NCBI GenBank assembly: GCA_964419225.1
Contig: CAYQPF010000069.1
Coordinates: forward strand, 1 to 25,571
DNA: 25,571 bases
Direction: 5' to 3'
From: CAYQPF01 sp964419225
GTDB taxonomy: Bacteria; Cloacimonadota; Cloacimonadia; Cloacimonadales; CAYQPF01
Below are positions 16,686 through 23,849 of the stretch, one piece after another. A model generated the notes under the pieces. It was given only the letters and a program-made list of their open reading frames with translations, was not told the DNA's origin and searched no databases. A program made the translations under genes and the position numbers. Each line of letters opens with the position of its first letter. Position 1 is the first letter of the stretch.

Positions 16686-17585
16686 ATGATAACTTCATTA
16701 GATCAACTAGTTGAGCAGGTAAAGGGAAGTACACCCAAGAGAATAGCAGTTGCTTACGGACAGGATCAGAACACATTGGGAGCTTTAGCAAAAGCTTCTA
16801 AAGAAGGTTTTATAGAAGCTATTCTGGTAGGTGATAAGAATAAGATTGAAGAGATCGCCCTTAAAGATAAATTAGATTTGTCATTATTTAAGATTGTCCA
16901 TAATCCGGATGAAGTTGGATCTACACGTGAAGCTGTCAGGTTGGTTAAATCAGATGAAGCAGATGTTTTGATGAAGGGTCTGGTTGGGACTGACAAGTTT
17001 TTAAAAGCTGTATTGGATAAAAAGGACGGACTGTTACCTGAAAAACAGGTGATGAGTTATGTTTGTGCTGTTCAAATCCCGAAGTATCATAAATTGCTTT
17101 TTTTGAGTGACACGGCGGTGTTGCCCTTTCCCAATTTAGAGCAGAAAATCGCAATGTTGAAGTATGCAATCACGATGGCAAATAAGTTTGGTATCGAGAG
17201 GCCAAAAGTTGCCTTATTAAGTGCTGCAGAAAAAGTAAGTGCAGCTTTTCCAAGTTCAACAGACTACGCTACTATCTGTAAAATGGTTGACAGGAAGCAG
17301 TTGCCTGATTGTATAATCGACGGACCTGTGGATTTGTTTTTAGCATGTGATCCTCCGAGTGTGGAAATCAAGGGTGTTCCGACACCATTACAGGGGGATG
17401 CTGACATCTTAATTTTCCCGAGTATAGAAGCTTCAAATATTTTTTATAAGGGCTTGATGTTGTTTGCAGGCGGAGAGTTAGCAGGTTTAATTCAGGGGAC
17501 GATAAAACCGGTGGTAGTGATGTCCCGGAGTGAGAGCGAACTGTCAAAATATTATTGTATAGCTTTAAGTTGCTTAATGTCATAA
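16686..17585 (+). CDS. Phosphate butyryltransferase-like protein, second copy
   Basis: 299 residues, a diverged paralogue of the gene just upstream. Shared blocks include VAYGQD, VLMKGLVGTD, KYHKLLFLSDTAVLPFPN, GIERPKVALLSAAEK, GDADILIFPSIEASNIFYKG and the end ALSCLMS versus ALATLITK. By eye the two copies agree at roughly 40 percent of positions, so this is not a recent duplication, and the two enzymes may differ in acyl substrate or form a mixed complex. The start ATG 16686 comes 8 bases after the previous stop, with only a weak AGGA as ribosome site, which suggests translational coupling. Its downstream neighbour is rpiB. As for the first copy, no kinase partner gene is present here, and the exact substrate is unknown. 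Confidence 0.85.
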   Translation: MITSLDQLVEQVKGSTPKRIAVAYGQDQNTLGALAKASKEGFIEAILVGDKNKIEEIALKDKLDLSLFKIVHNPDEVGSTREAVRLVKSDEADVLMKGLVGTDKFLKAVLDKKDGLLPEKQVMSYVCAVQIPKYHKLLFLSDTAVLPFPNLEQKIAMLKYAITMANKFGIERPKVALLSAAEKVSAAFPSSTDYATICKMVDRKQLPDCIIDGPVDLFLACDPPSVEIKGVPTPLQGDADILIFPSIEASNIFYKGLMLFAGGELAGLIQGTIKPVVVMSRSESELSKYYCIALSCLMS

Positions 17586-17612
17586 ATTTGATATTATATC
17601 TTCGAGGTGATT

Positions 17613-18056
17613 ATGAGAAAAATAGCTATTGCTTCTGATCATGCAGGATTCAAACTGAAGGATGAGATCAAGAAGATCTTTGGTGGAAGGTTTGAATTAA
17701 TAGATTTTGGGCCGGTTACAAATGAGTCGATGGATTATCCCGATACCGGGATTGCAGCATCTGAAGCAGTATCCAAGGGAGATTGTGAGCTGGGGATATT
17801 GATATGCGGAAGCGGGATTGGCATGAGTATTGTAGCCAATAAAGTAAAAGGAGTAAGAGCGGCATTAGTATATACCATGGAAACCGCTAAGTTGTCCAAG
17901 CAGCACAACAATGCCAATGTGCTGGTATTAGCAGGAAGGTTTATTTCGAAGTATCATGCAGAGAAGGTAATCGAGATATGGTTAGCAACTGAATTTGAAG
18001 GTGGTCGGCATCAGAAGAGGCTTGATAAGATAAAAACGTATGAGAATGCACATTAG
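17613..18056 (+). CDS. rpiB: Ribose-5-phosphate isomerase B
   Basis: 147 residues, matching the RpiB/LacB family length (E. coli RpiB is 149). It interconverts ribose 5-phosphate and ribulose 5-phosphate in the pentose phosphate pathway. Seen: SDHAGF (residues 8-13), CGSGIGMSIVANKVKGVRAAL with catalytic Cys at 65, and the SKQHNNANVLVLAGR segment. A GTG at 17607 opens the frame, but ATG 17613 has GAGG 7 bases before it and gives the usual N-terminus MRKIAIASDHAG. It lies 27 bases after the second phosphotransferase gene and is the last gene before the bidirectional terminator at 18086-18119, so it ends the leuS operon. Confidence 0.96.
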   Translation: MRKIAIASDHAGFKLKDEIKKIFGGRFELIDFGPVTNESMDYPDTGIAASEAVSKGDCELGILICGSGIGMSIVANKVKGVRAALVYTMETAKLSKQHNNANVLVLAGRFISKYHAEKVIEIWLATEFEGGRHQKRLDKIKTYENAH

Positions 18057-18085
18057 ATAAGAGTTAAGAGATAAGAGATAAAAGT

Positions 18086-18119
18086 AAAAAAGGCAGGTTA
18101 TAAAAACCTGCCTTTTTTT
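18086..18119. terminator. Bidirectional terminator between rpiB and the AlkD/HEAT-like gene
   Basis: AGGCAGGTT (18091-18099) pairs perfectly with AACCTGCCT (18105-18113) around loop ATAAA. T-runs follow on both strands, so it can end both the plus-strand leuS operon and the minus-strand gene at 18139. The stretch 18057-18085 holds purine-rich TAAGAGAT-like units. Confidence 0.92.
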
Positions 18120-18138
18120 ATAAATAAATTCAAATAAT

Positions 18139-18969
18139 TTAAACAATAGTACCGTGATAGATGATGGAGGCTAATTTTGTGCCAAAGGAGGAAATAGCTT
18201 CATTTTCATCATTACGCCAATCACTGATAGTTTGGGTAGTGAGGATAACGAATTCTTCAGTTTTATCTTTTTTACTTCTTTGAATGATGATATTAGCGAG
18301 TTTTTTCATAGATACCCAAATGGTTCTCATTCTGATTTCAGTGGCGTTGATCAGCCATTCTCTGATGAAGGGGTAGCTTTCAGCGGGGCGGATTCTGGCA
18401 ACCTGGGTCAGGAGGTGAGTGATTTTCTTTTGGACTTCCATGCTGGGATCGTCAATAGCGAAGCCAATGAATTCCAGGACATATTGAGGATCTTCGGCAG
18501 CGATATTTTCCATACCATGAAAAGAGAGAGCTTTCTTTTTTTCATCACCTGTTTCCAGCCAACGTCTCATTTCTAATTTCATAACCTGAGGATATCTACG
18601 CCATAAGTCAACCAGTATAACTTCAACTTCCCAAGGTGTGGTATCATAGGTGCTGTCGATGAACATGACAATTTTGCTGGGGTCATCGTAGTATTTTTGG
18701 AAATAGTAGAAGAGAGCAGTAGCTCTGGCACCATAGATTTTATGAGTCAGTAGTTCTAAGATAATGGGATTGATGACATCGTGATTTTTATAGGAAGCTA
18801 ATTTTTTACCAAGGATTTCTCTGATAAAATAATTAGGAGTATTAACGATTTTGAGAATTTTCTTTTGAGCTAAATCAATCTTATCATTGTCAAGAGATCT
18901 GAATATATCATCTCCTTTAGCTTCAATTTCCTTGATCTTGGAATTATCAAGTCTTCCGACTTCTTTCAT
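18139..18969 (-). CDS. AlkD/HEAT-like repeat protein (DNA alkylation repeat family candidate)
   Basis: 276 residues, all helical, made of HEAT-like units: ELLTHKIYGARATALFYYFQKYY, VEVILVDLWRRYPQVMKLEMRRWLETGDE, YVLEFIGFAIDDPSMEVQKKITHLLTQVARIRPAESYPFIREWL and EIRMRTIWVSMKKLANIII. The order and spacing resemble the DNA alkylation repeat (AlkC/AlkD) family, whose members excise alkylated bases by a HEAT scaffold. I cannot confirm the aromatic and Asp residues used by AlkD, so a non-enzymatic HEAT protein is the alternative. GAGG lies 13 bases before ATG 18969, and a good promoter is found at 19058-19085. No signal peptide; cytoplasmic. Confidence 0.55.
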   Translation of the reverse strand: MKEVGRLDNSKIKEIEAKGDDIFRSLDNDKIDLAQKKILKIVNTPNYFIREILGKKLASYKNHDVINPIILELLTHKIYGARATALFYYFQKYYDDPSKIVMFIDSTYDTTPWEVEVILVDLWRRYPQVMKLEMRRWLETGDEKKKALSFHGMENIAAEDPQYVLEFIGFAIDDPSMEVQKKITHLLTQVARIRPAESYPFIREWLINATEIRMRTIWVSMKKLANIIIQRSKKDKTEEFVILTTQTISDWRNDENEAISSFGTKLASIIYHGTIV

Positions 18970-19057
18970 AGGTTTTTACCTCAAATATTCTGGATTTTCA
19001 AAAAATAGATTTCAAAAAAATAGATTCAAATTTTTAATAAAATTAAATTCTAACACA

Positions 19058-19085
19058 AAGATAATTTAAATTCTAAAACCGTCAA
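19058..19085 (-). promoter_or_regulatory. Promoter of the AlkD/HEAT-like gene
   Basis: TTGACG at 19085-19080 and TATCTT at 19063-19058 are separated by 16 bases. TATCTTTG also fits the TAnnTTTG box known from Bacteroidetes. It sits just past the stop of the gene at 19093, giving a leader of about 80 bases. Confidence 0.5.
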
Positions 19086-19092
19086 CAAAATT

Positions 19093-20781
19093 TTAAAAAT
19101 TATAAAATATTTCCATACTAGATTTCCAGATGGTTTCTTCCTGGTCACTAATCAAAGGGTTTACGAGTATTTTAAGGGATAAGGATTCGGTATTTATTCC
19201 TAACTCTGAAATAAAATTAATTTCTTTATTATCCGAGATAGTTAATTCAGGAAGCAGTTTAAAATACAAAGAATGGTAGTTTTGGATCAGGTGCAGGGAA
19301 TACACAGAGCTTGTTCTTCTGTTGAGTTGGAGGTATTGTTCTTCGTCAAATTTAGTGCCGGTATCACTATCTTCCAGTCGGAATTCCAAGCCATAGTTAT
19401 AGAAGAGATTTTGATAGAATTCTTTTTTTTCCAGAGTGAGGGCCATATTCAGTCTGCGGTAATAATAATCTTGGAGGCCTTCTTCCCAGTAATAGTCATA
19501 GTAATCAGCTTTTAGGGAGTATTTTTGGAGGAAGAAGATATTTCTGAAGATTTCAATTTCAGTTTCGGGTTGCCAAGTGTAACTGGTTCTTGTGAAATTT
19601 GTTCCAGACATTTCCTGAGCAAGGTAAATATCTTTTCTGACCTGATAGCTGAAAGAGTTTTTAACGCCGATATAATTTTTAATATTATTGTACAGAACGA
19701 CAGTGGAGAGGTTATTAGTTTTATCATTATCGAAGATATTATTTTCTTCGGGATAGGTGATACGATTAATATCCTGATAGTAGTTAAAGTAGATAGAATC
19801 TGTGGGATTGAAGAAATAAGTTAAGTAAGGGCTAATACCAGTAGTTTCATTGAGAATCAGGATATTTTGTTTGGGGTAGTTCTTTTTGGAGTAGGCTTTA
19901 ATAAATTTAAATTTCAGGGAGTAGTAGTCCTTTTTGTACTCTGACAATAGTTCGGAGTTCTGGAAGAATTCGAAAACATTTTTAGTTACTTTATTATCAT
20001 AACGAGTATTTCTGTAGTCGGACTGACTGAGCAAATAGGTGGTGAAGTTTGAAATAAAGGGAAAGCTGAGATTAAATTCCAAATCATTAGTCAGGTTTAT
20101 TCTTTTTTGGTAGTCAATTTTTTCCTGATAATTAAAGATACTATACTTTCCATAGTCTGCATTTGTGTTAATATAAAGATTTAGGAAATCGTTTTGTTTG
20201 GAGAATTTCAGGGAAGAATTAAGGATTTTGCGATAATCATAATCGAGATTTTTTTCTGAGTAGCTTAATTGTCCTTTAAATAATTCGGAACTAAGGGAGT
20301 CGAGGTATGTTGATTCGAGGCCATAAAAATAACCTTTGCTTATTTTTTGCGTAGAAGAGCCTTTATCATTTTGAAGTTGAAGGTATTTTATTTCTGCAGA
20401 GGTATTGAAGAAACTGTATGCGAAGGTATTCTTATAACTGATTGACTGGCTTTGTTTTTTGTAGGTTTGCAGGGTGTCTTCAAACTGGCTGTGGTTTTTT
20501 TCAAAGCTATAGCCGTAATTAAGATAGTTAGTAACGTAGCCTGTTTTTCGGCCAAGAGACCAGATGTATTGACTGCCTTTTTGATCCCTGTCGAAGACAT
20601 TAGTTCTTTGCGAGTAGTGATTTCCCTGAAAATTAAAGTCATAAGCAGATAATCTGGTTTGATAATAAACCTGATTATTCATAGAGAAATTTTTATTGTA
20701 GGTAGAAATATCGAAATTTAAATTACTTGCTCCCAATGTAATTGAGATAGTAATCATGAAGAACAACAAACTCTTCTTCAC
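19093..20781 (-). CDS. Outer-membrane beta-barrel candidate of unknown function
   Basis: 562 residues from a GTG at 20781. A signal peptide is clear (KKSLLFFMITISITLGA), and the mature chain is rich in Tyr, Phe, Asn and Ser, with alternating strands such as YIWSLGRKTGYVTNYLNYGYSFEK, SLKFKFIKAYSKKNYP, NIFFLQKYSLKADYYDYY and FYQNLFYNYGLEFRLED. It ends in MEIFYNF; a C-terminal aromatic residue is typical of outer-membrane barrels. The first 59 bases overlap the 3' end of rsmA in another frame, with AGGAGAG about 9 bases upstream of the GTG, so the genes are co-transcribed and probably coupled. Homology to a named barrel family is not recognised; transport or adhesion are possible roles. No hairpin terminator follows it. 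Confidence 0.75.
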   Translation of the reverse strand: MKKSLLFFMITISITLGASNLNFDISTYNKNFSMNNQVYYQTRLSAYDFNFQGNHYSQRTNVFDRDQKGSQYIWSLGRKTGYVTNYLNYGYSFEKNHSQFEDTLQTYKKQSQSISYKNTFAYSFFNTSAEIKYLQLQNDKGSSTQKISKGYFYGLESTYLDSLSSELFKGQLSYSEKNLDYDYRKILNSSLKFSKQNDFLNLYINTNADYGKYSIFNYQEKIDYQKRINLTNDLEFNLSFPFISNFTTYLLSQSDYRNTRYDNKVTKNVFEFFQNSELLSEYKKDYYSLKFKFIKAYSKKNYPKQNILILNETTGISPYLTYFFNPTDSIYFNYYQDINRITYPEENNIFDNDKTNNLSTVVLYNNIKNYIGVKNSFSYQVRKDIYLAQEMSGTNFTRTSYTWQPETEIEIFRNIFFLQKYSLKADYYDYYWEEGLQDYYYRRLNMALTLEKKEFYQNLFYNYGLEFRLEDSDTGTKFDEEQYLQLNRRTSSVYSLHLIQNYHSLYFKLLPELTISDNKEINFISELGINTESLSLKILVNPLISDQEETIWKSSMEIFYNF

Positions 20782-21505
20782 ACAAGGACTCTCCTCTTCT
20801 GTTTAAATCAATTGGAGAATTAGCGGAGAAATTGTCAAACTCATTTATGGGCATGGTTCTTAAATTGTTTCTCAGCATTTTTCTTCTGTTACGGAAAGAA
20901 GTTTCAATAAGCAGCCAATAGGATTTGAGGTTCCCTACCTGAGGCTTATTTTTTCTGGGAGTTAACCGGACGACAGCTGAGTCAACTTTTGGTTGCGGGA
21001 CAAAGACATGGGGTGGGACTTTGAACATTAATTCGATATCAAAGAAGTATTGAATTTTGAGGCTGAGAATGCCGTAATCTTTTGTGCCTGGTTTAGCTTT
21101 CATTCGGACAGCAACTTCTTTTTGGATCATGATAACAGCGAGTTGGAAATATTGAGCATTATCGCAAATTTTGAAGAGGACAGGAGTTGTGATTTGATAG
21201 GGGAGGTTGGCCACAAGTTTTACCTGAGCAGGCAGGTTATCCGACCAATTGTATTTAAGTATGTCTTTTTTGACAAGATCTATTCCCGGGAAATTTAATT
21301 CAAGATGTTCATAAAGATCATTATCAATTTCAAAAATTCTGAGATTTTGAGAATGTTTCAAGAGTTCTGTAGTCAGAACACCCTGTCCTGGGCCAATTTC
21401 CCAAAGCTGCTCATCGGGTTGGATATCAGCACATTCAGCAATTTTTTTTACAATATTCAGGTCTTTTAGAAAATGTTGTCCGAGACTTTTTTTATGTTTA
21501 AACAC
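20723..21505 (-). CDS. rsmA: 16S rRNA dimethyladenosine transferase
   Basis: 260 residues, close to the family length. It dimethylates the two adjacent adenosines in the 3' hairpin of 16S rRNA, using S-adenosylmethionine. Seen: SLGQHFLKD near the N-terminus, the AdoMet motif EIGPGQGVL (37-45), DILKYNW and the catalytic motif NLPYQITTP (100-108), then VPPHVFVPQPKVDSAVVRL and the C-terminal FRNRRKMLRNNL. Translation begins at a GTG at 21505, with GAGG 6 bases upstream; no in-frame ATG is closer. It lies between the secreted lamin-tail gene upstream, whose terminator is at 21537-21567, and the barrel gene it overlaps by 59 bases. Confidence 0.97.
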   Translation of the reverse strand: MFKHKKSLGQHFLKDLNIVKKIAECADIQPDEQLWEIGPGQGVLTTELLKHSQNLRIFEIDNDLYEHLELNFPGIDLVKKDILKYNWSDNLPAQVKLVANLPYQITTPVLFKICDNAQYFQLAVIMIQKEVAVRMKAKPGTKDYGILSLKIQYFFDIELMFKVPPHVFVPQPKVDSAVVRLTPRKNKPQVGNLKSYWLLIETSFRNRRKMLRNNLRTMPINEFDNFSANSPIDLNRRGESLCEEEFVVLHDYYLNYIGSK

Positions 21506-21536
21506 AGAATCCTCACAAAATTAGAGAGTTTGAAGG

Positions 21537-21567
21537 TAAAAAAAAGGCCCTGAATTTCTCCAGGGCC
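21537..21567 (-). terminator. Rho-independent terminator after the secreted lamin-tail gene
   Basis: On the minus strand GGCCCTG (21567-21561) pairs perfectly with CAGGGCC (21552-21546) around an 8-base loop, and the next bases are a run of T. It is 16 bases past the stop at 21583 and separates that gene from rsmA. Confidence 0.92.
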
Positions 21568-21582
21568 ATGTTTGGGAAATTA

Positions 21583-23379
21583 TTATTTCAATAAGGCAGC
21601 TTTTTTGACAAGAGAGCCGTTACTGGTAGTTAATTTGAAGAAATACATACCTGAAGAAACTACGTTACCTTTACTGTCATTACCATTCCAGGTAACTGTA
21701 TGGTTGCCGGCAGTTTGGGCAGCATTGTACAGATTGGTAACTTTCTGGCCTTTGAGATTATAGACAGAGATCTCGATATTTTGGCTTTTGTCCAAAGTAT
21801 AGGCAAGAGTTGTACTGGGGTTGAAAGGATTAGGATAGATACTTTTCATCGCAGTTTTATTAGGAGTTTGGATTCCTTCTTCAACAGCAAGTGAGTATAA
21901 ATCATCGTTATGTCTTGGTGTGAAATAGATACCATCAGCACGATTGTTGCAGATACCTGTGATGGTAATAGCTTCAGCTGGAATTTCAGTACCAATGTAA
22001 TTCATATCATAGAAAGAAGTTCTTAAGTATCTACCGTTAGCAGAATCATCGTGGATCGGATATCTTTTGCCATTAGCAAAAGTTCCGGTTGAGTCGATAG
22101 TTACATCTTCAATTCTAATAATTTCAGCATCGTAGTTATTGTAATTGTTTACAAATTCACTGAGAGAGATTTCTTGAGGAATTATGATGTTACCTGTAGC
22201 AACAGGAGCACCAGGATCGGAAGTCGGAATGAATTCCAATACTGTACCGTAGAGGTATAATTTACCTGTTAAGTTGTGAATAACATCACCTTCGTTATAT
22301 GTAGTAGCGATTATACCTGAATTGTCATCAACCAAGATACCAGCAGTGCCATCCTGAACAAATTTTTGATGTCTGAAAGTCTGTGAATAAGTTACAGTAA
22401 CATTACCAGTGATAGTATAAATTGTGGCATTATCGGCAGTTGCAGCTCTAAGAGCAGCAAGATTAGCGATAGCATTGATACCAACAATAGAGAAAGTAGA
22501 GTTTGATTCATCGACAGGATTGCCATCAGCAGCATCTGAGATTCTTACTTTATAAGCAGCACCGAGAGCCTGAGTTTCAGGAATATTCCAAGTCCATGAG
22601 CCATTATTAGTAACAGTTGCTGCCAAAACAGCAGGAGTGCCATTATTTAAAAGTTCGATTTTTACATTACCAGTGAAATTTGCACTGGACCAGATAATGG
22701 TTTGAGCAGTACCTTTAGCCCATGATTCACCGCCGTTAGGAGAAGAGACAACGATCATAGGAGTGTCACCGGCATAAGTATGAACGCCCAAGTCTGTGAT
22801 ATAGTCTATAGCCTGAACATTCCATTCAGAATTACCTGCATCAGTACCAGCAGATTCTTCCCAATCTGTATTTCCACCGTTAATAGTAGCTTTTCTGATT
22901 AATGTATGATTGAGAGTAGCATCGGCAACGCCAGCAACAGGCCAGGCAGTTCCAACATCGGGACCATCAGTACCGATACAATCGATAAGTGTCCAGGTTC
23001 CACCGATAAGTTTAGCCAAGCCAACAGCGTCATCACCGTTGTACCAGGTAACGGTTGAACCTTCTTCAACCATATCTGAAACTTGTTGAATTTCAGCACT
23101 TGCCTGACCGTTACAAATTACATAGCAATCATTATTAGCCAAACTGCCAGTAAGGACAACGCCATTACTGTCACCTTCAGCCCAAGTACCACCGTTAGAG
23201 ATTTTCCAAATTTTATAATTGGAAAGGTCAACCGAAGAGCCTGTGCCGTTAAAAATTTCGATAGCTTTGTTGTTGGATGTTCCTTCAACGTATTCTGACA
23301 AGAAAAGATCTGCGGCTTGTGCAAAAGCCATTGCAGCGATGCTTACAAACAGAACAATAAGCAATAATCTGGATTTCAT
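21583..23379 (-). CDS. Secreted lamin-tail / OB-fold-like protein with T9SS type A sorting domain
   Basis: 598 residues. A signal peptide (1-20, KSRLLLIVLFVSIAAMAFAQ) is followed by a lamin-tail domain (about 22-185: LFLSEYVEGTSNNKAIEIFNGTG...DLSNYKI). A Kre9/Knh1-like segment follows (about 212-300: SSPNGGESWAKGTAQTIIWSSANFTGNVKIEL). Residues about 305-497 resemble an OB-fold module seen beside extracellular nucleases (FVQDGTAGILVDD, GDVIHNLTGKLYLY, ITGICNNRADGIYFTPRHNDDL); no nuclease catalytic motif was found. The tail (about 513-598) has IYPNPFNPSTTLAYTL, YNLKGQKV, WNGNDSKGN and SSGMYFFKL, the type IX sorting domain. AGGAGG lies 6 bases before ATG 23379. A TTGACA at 23451-23446 may be the -35, but no good -10 follows. 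Probably a surface or extracellular protein; the substrate is unknown. Confidence 0.9.
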   Translation of the reverse strand: MKSRLLLIVLFVSIAAMAFAQAADLFLSEYVEGTSNNKAIEIFNGTGSSVDLSNYKIWKISNGGTWAEGDSNGVVLTGSLANNDCYVICNGQASAEIQQVSDMVEEGSTVTWYNGDDAVGLAKLIGGTWTLIDCIGTDGPDVGTAWPVAGVADATLNHTLIRKATINGGNTDWEESAGTDAGNSEWNVQAIDYITDLGVHTYAGDTPMIVVSSPNGGESWAKGTAQTIIWSSANFTGNVKIELLNNGTPAVLAATVTNNGSWTWNIPETQALGAAYKVRISDAADGNPVDESNSTFSIVGINAIANLAALRAATADNATIYTITGNVTVTYSQTFRHQKFVQDGTAGILVDDNSGIIATTYNEGDVIHNLTGKLYLYGTVLEFIPTSDPGAPVATGNIIIPQEISLSEFVNNYNNYDAEIIRIEDVTIDSTGTFANGKRYPIHDDSANGRYLRTSFYDMNYIGTEIPAEAITITGICNNRADGIYFTPRHNDDLYSLAVEEGIQTPNKTAMKSIYPNPFNPSTTLAYTLDKSQNIEISVYNLKGQKVTNLYNAAQTAGNHTVTWNGNDSKGNVVSSGMYFFKLTTSNGSLVKKAALLK

Positions 23380-23531
23380 ATATCCTCCTTTTTTTTATAT
23401 ACCCTTTTTTTACACAATTTTCAAATCTCCATATATCAGCTATATTGTCAATCAATAAATTGAAGTCAAGTAAAGAATTCTTTATAAATGAGGTTAAATT
23501 GGGTGTAAGTGGTTAGACTTCAGGGGAGATT

Positions 23532-23571
23532 ACGGACTAACACGGACTTACAAGGACGAACACAGACAAGA
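23532..23571. repeat. Four 10-bp tandem units upstream of selA
   Basis: The units are ACGGACTAAC, ACGGACTTAC, AAGGACGAAC and ACAGACAAGA, conserved mostly at GAC. They lie in the 470-base gap between 23379 and 23850, in which I see no gene or tRNA; the rest is purine-rich, unremarkable DNA. Confidence 0.75.
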
Positions 23572-23648
23572 TAAAGAGATCCGAAGATAGTATATGAGAG
23601 AAATTGTTAAAAAGGATAAACCCGCAGGCAAGTACTAAGGGGAGAGTG

Positions 23649-23669
23649 GGCAGTAGGCAGTAGGCAGTG
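23649..23669. repeat. 7-bp tandem units GGCAGTA upstream of selA
   Basis: Three consecutive units, GGCAGTA, GGCAGTA, GGCAGTG. Short and near-perfect. Confidence 0.75.
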
Positions 23670-23686
23670 GTGATGGGGGAAAGGGG

Positions 23687-23740
23687 AACTGGACTAAATA
23701 GACTAAATGGACTATATGGACAGTATGGACTTGCTGGATG
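23687..23740. repeat. Six 9-bp tandem units, same family as at 13049-13102
   Basis: The units are AACTGGACT, AAATAGACT, AAATGGACT, ATATGGACA, GTATGGACT and TGCTGGATG (consensus NNATGGACT). Like the array 10 kb away, they share a TGGAC core in a 9-bp period; the stretch ATGGACTATATGGACA occurs in both. Confidence 0.8.
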
Positions 23741-23804
23741 AAGGAAAAGGGAAAGGATTGAGGAAAAGGCGTAGAGTATTGTGTGTGATTTCAGGTCTAA
23801 AATA

Positions 23805-23833
23805 TTGACAAGTTATGAATATTCTTCAATATG
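23805..23833 (+). promoter_or_regulatory. Possible selA promoter
   Basis: TTGACA at 23805-23810, then 17 bases, then AATATG (23828-23833), a poor -10 similar to that before leuS. The leader would be only about 10 bases, so GGAGG would sit at its very start; this is doubtful. Confidence 0.25.
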
Positions 23834-23849
23834 GTTTTTTGGAGGTTGC

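Noticed and set aside
23423..23451. TTGACA before the lamin-tail gene as a full promoter
   Set aside because: No acceptable -10 lies 16-18 bases downstream; it is only mentioned in the gene entry and the promoter finding.
23532..23740. Repeats before selA as a CRISPR array
   Set aside because: Units are 7-10 bases with no spacers, unlike CRISPR repeats.
23781..23849. N-terminal extension of SelA to 23781
   Set aside because: The ribosome site GGAGG is placed for ATG 23850, and the extra residues do not look like SelA.
23380..23849. A selC-type tRNA or other RNA gene before selA
   Set aside because: I looked for a cloverleaf and a TTCGA-type T loop in this gap and saw none; the sequence is repeat-rich and lacks matching arms.
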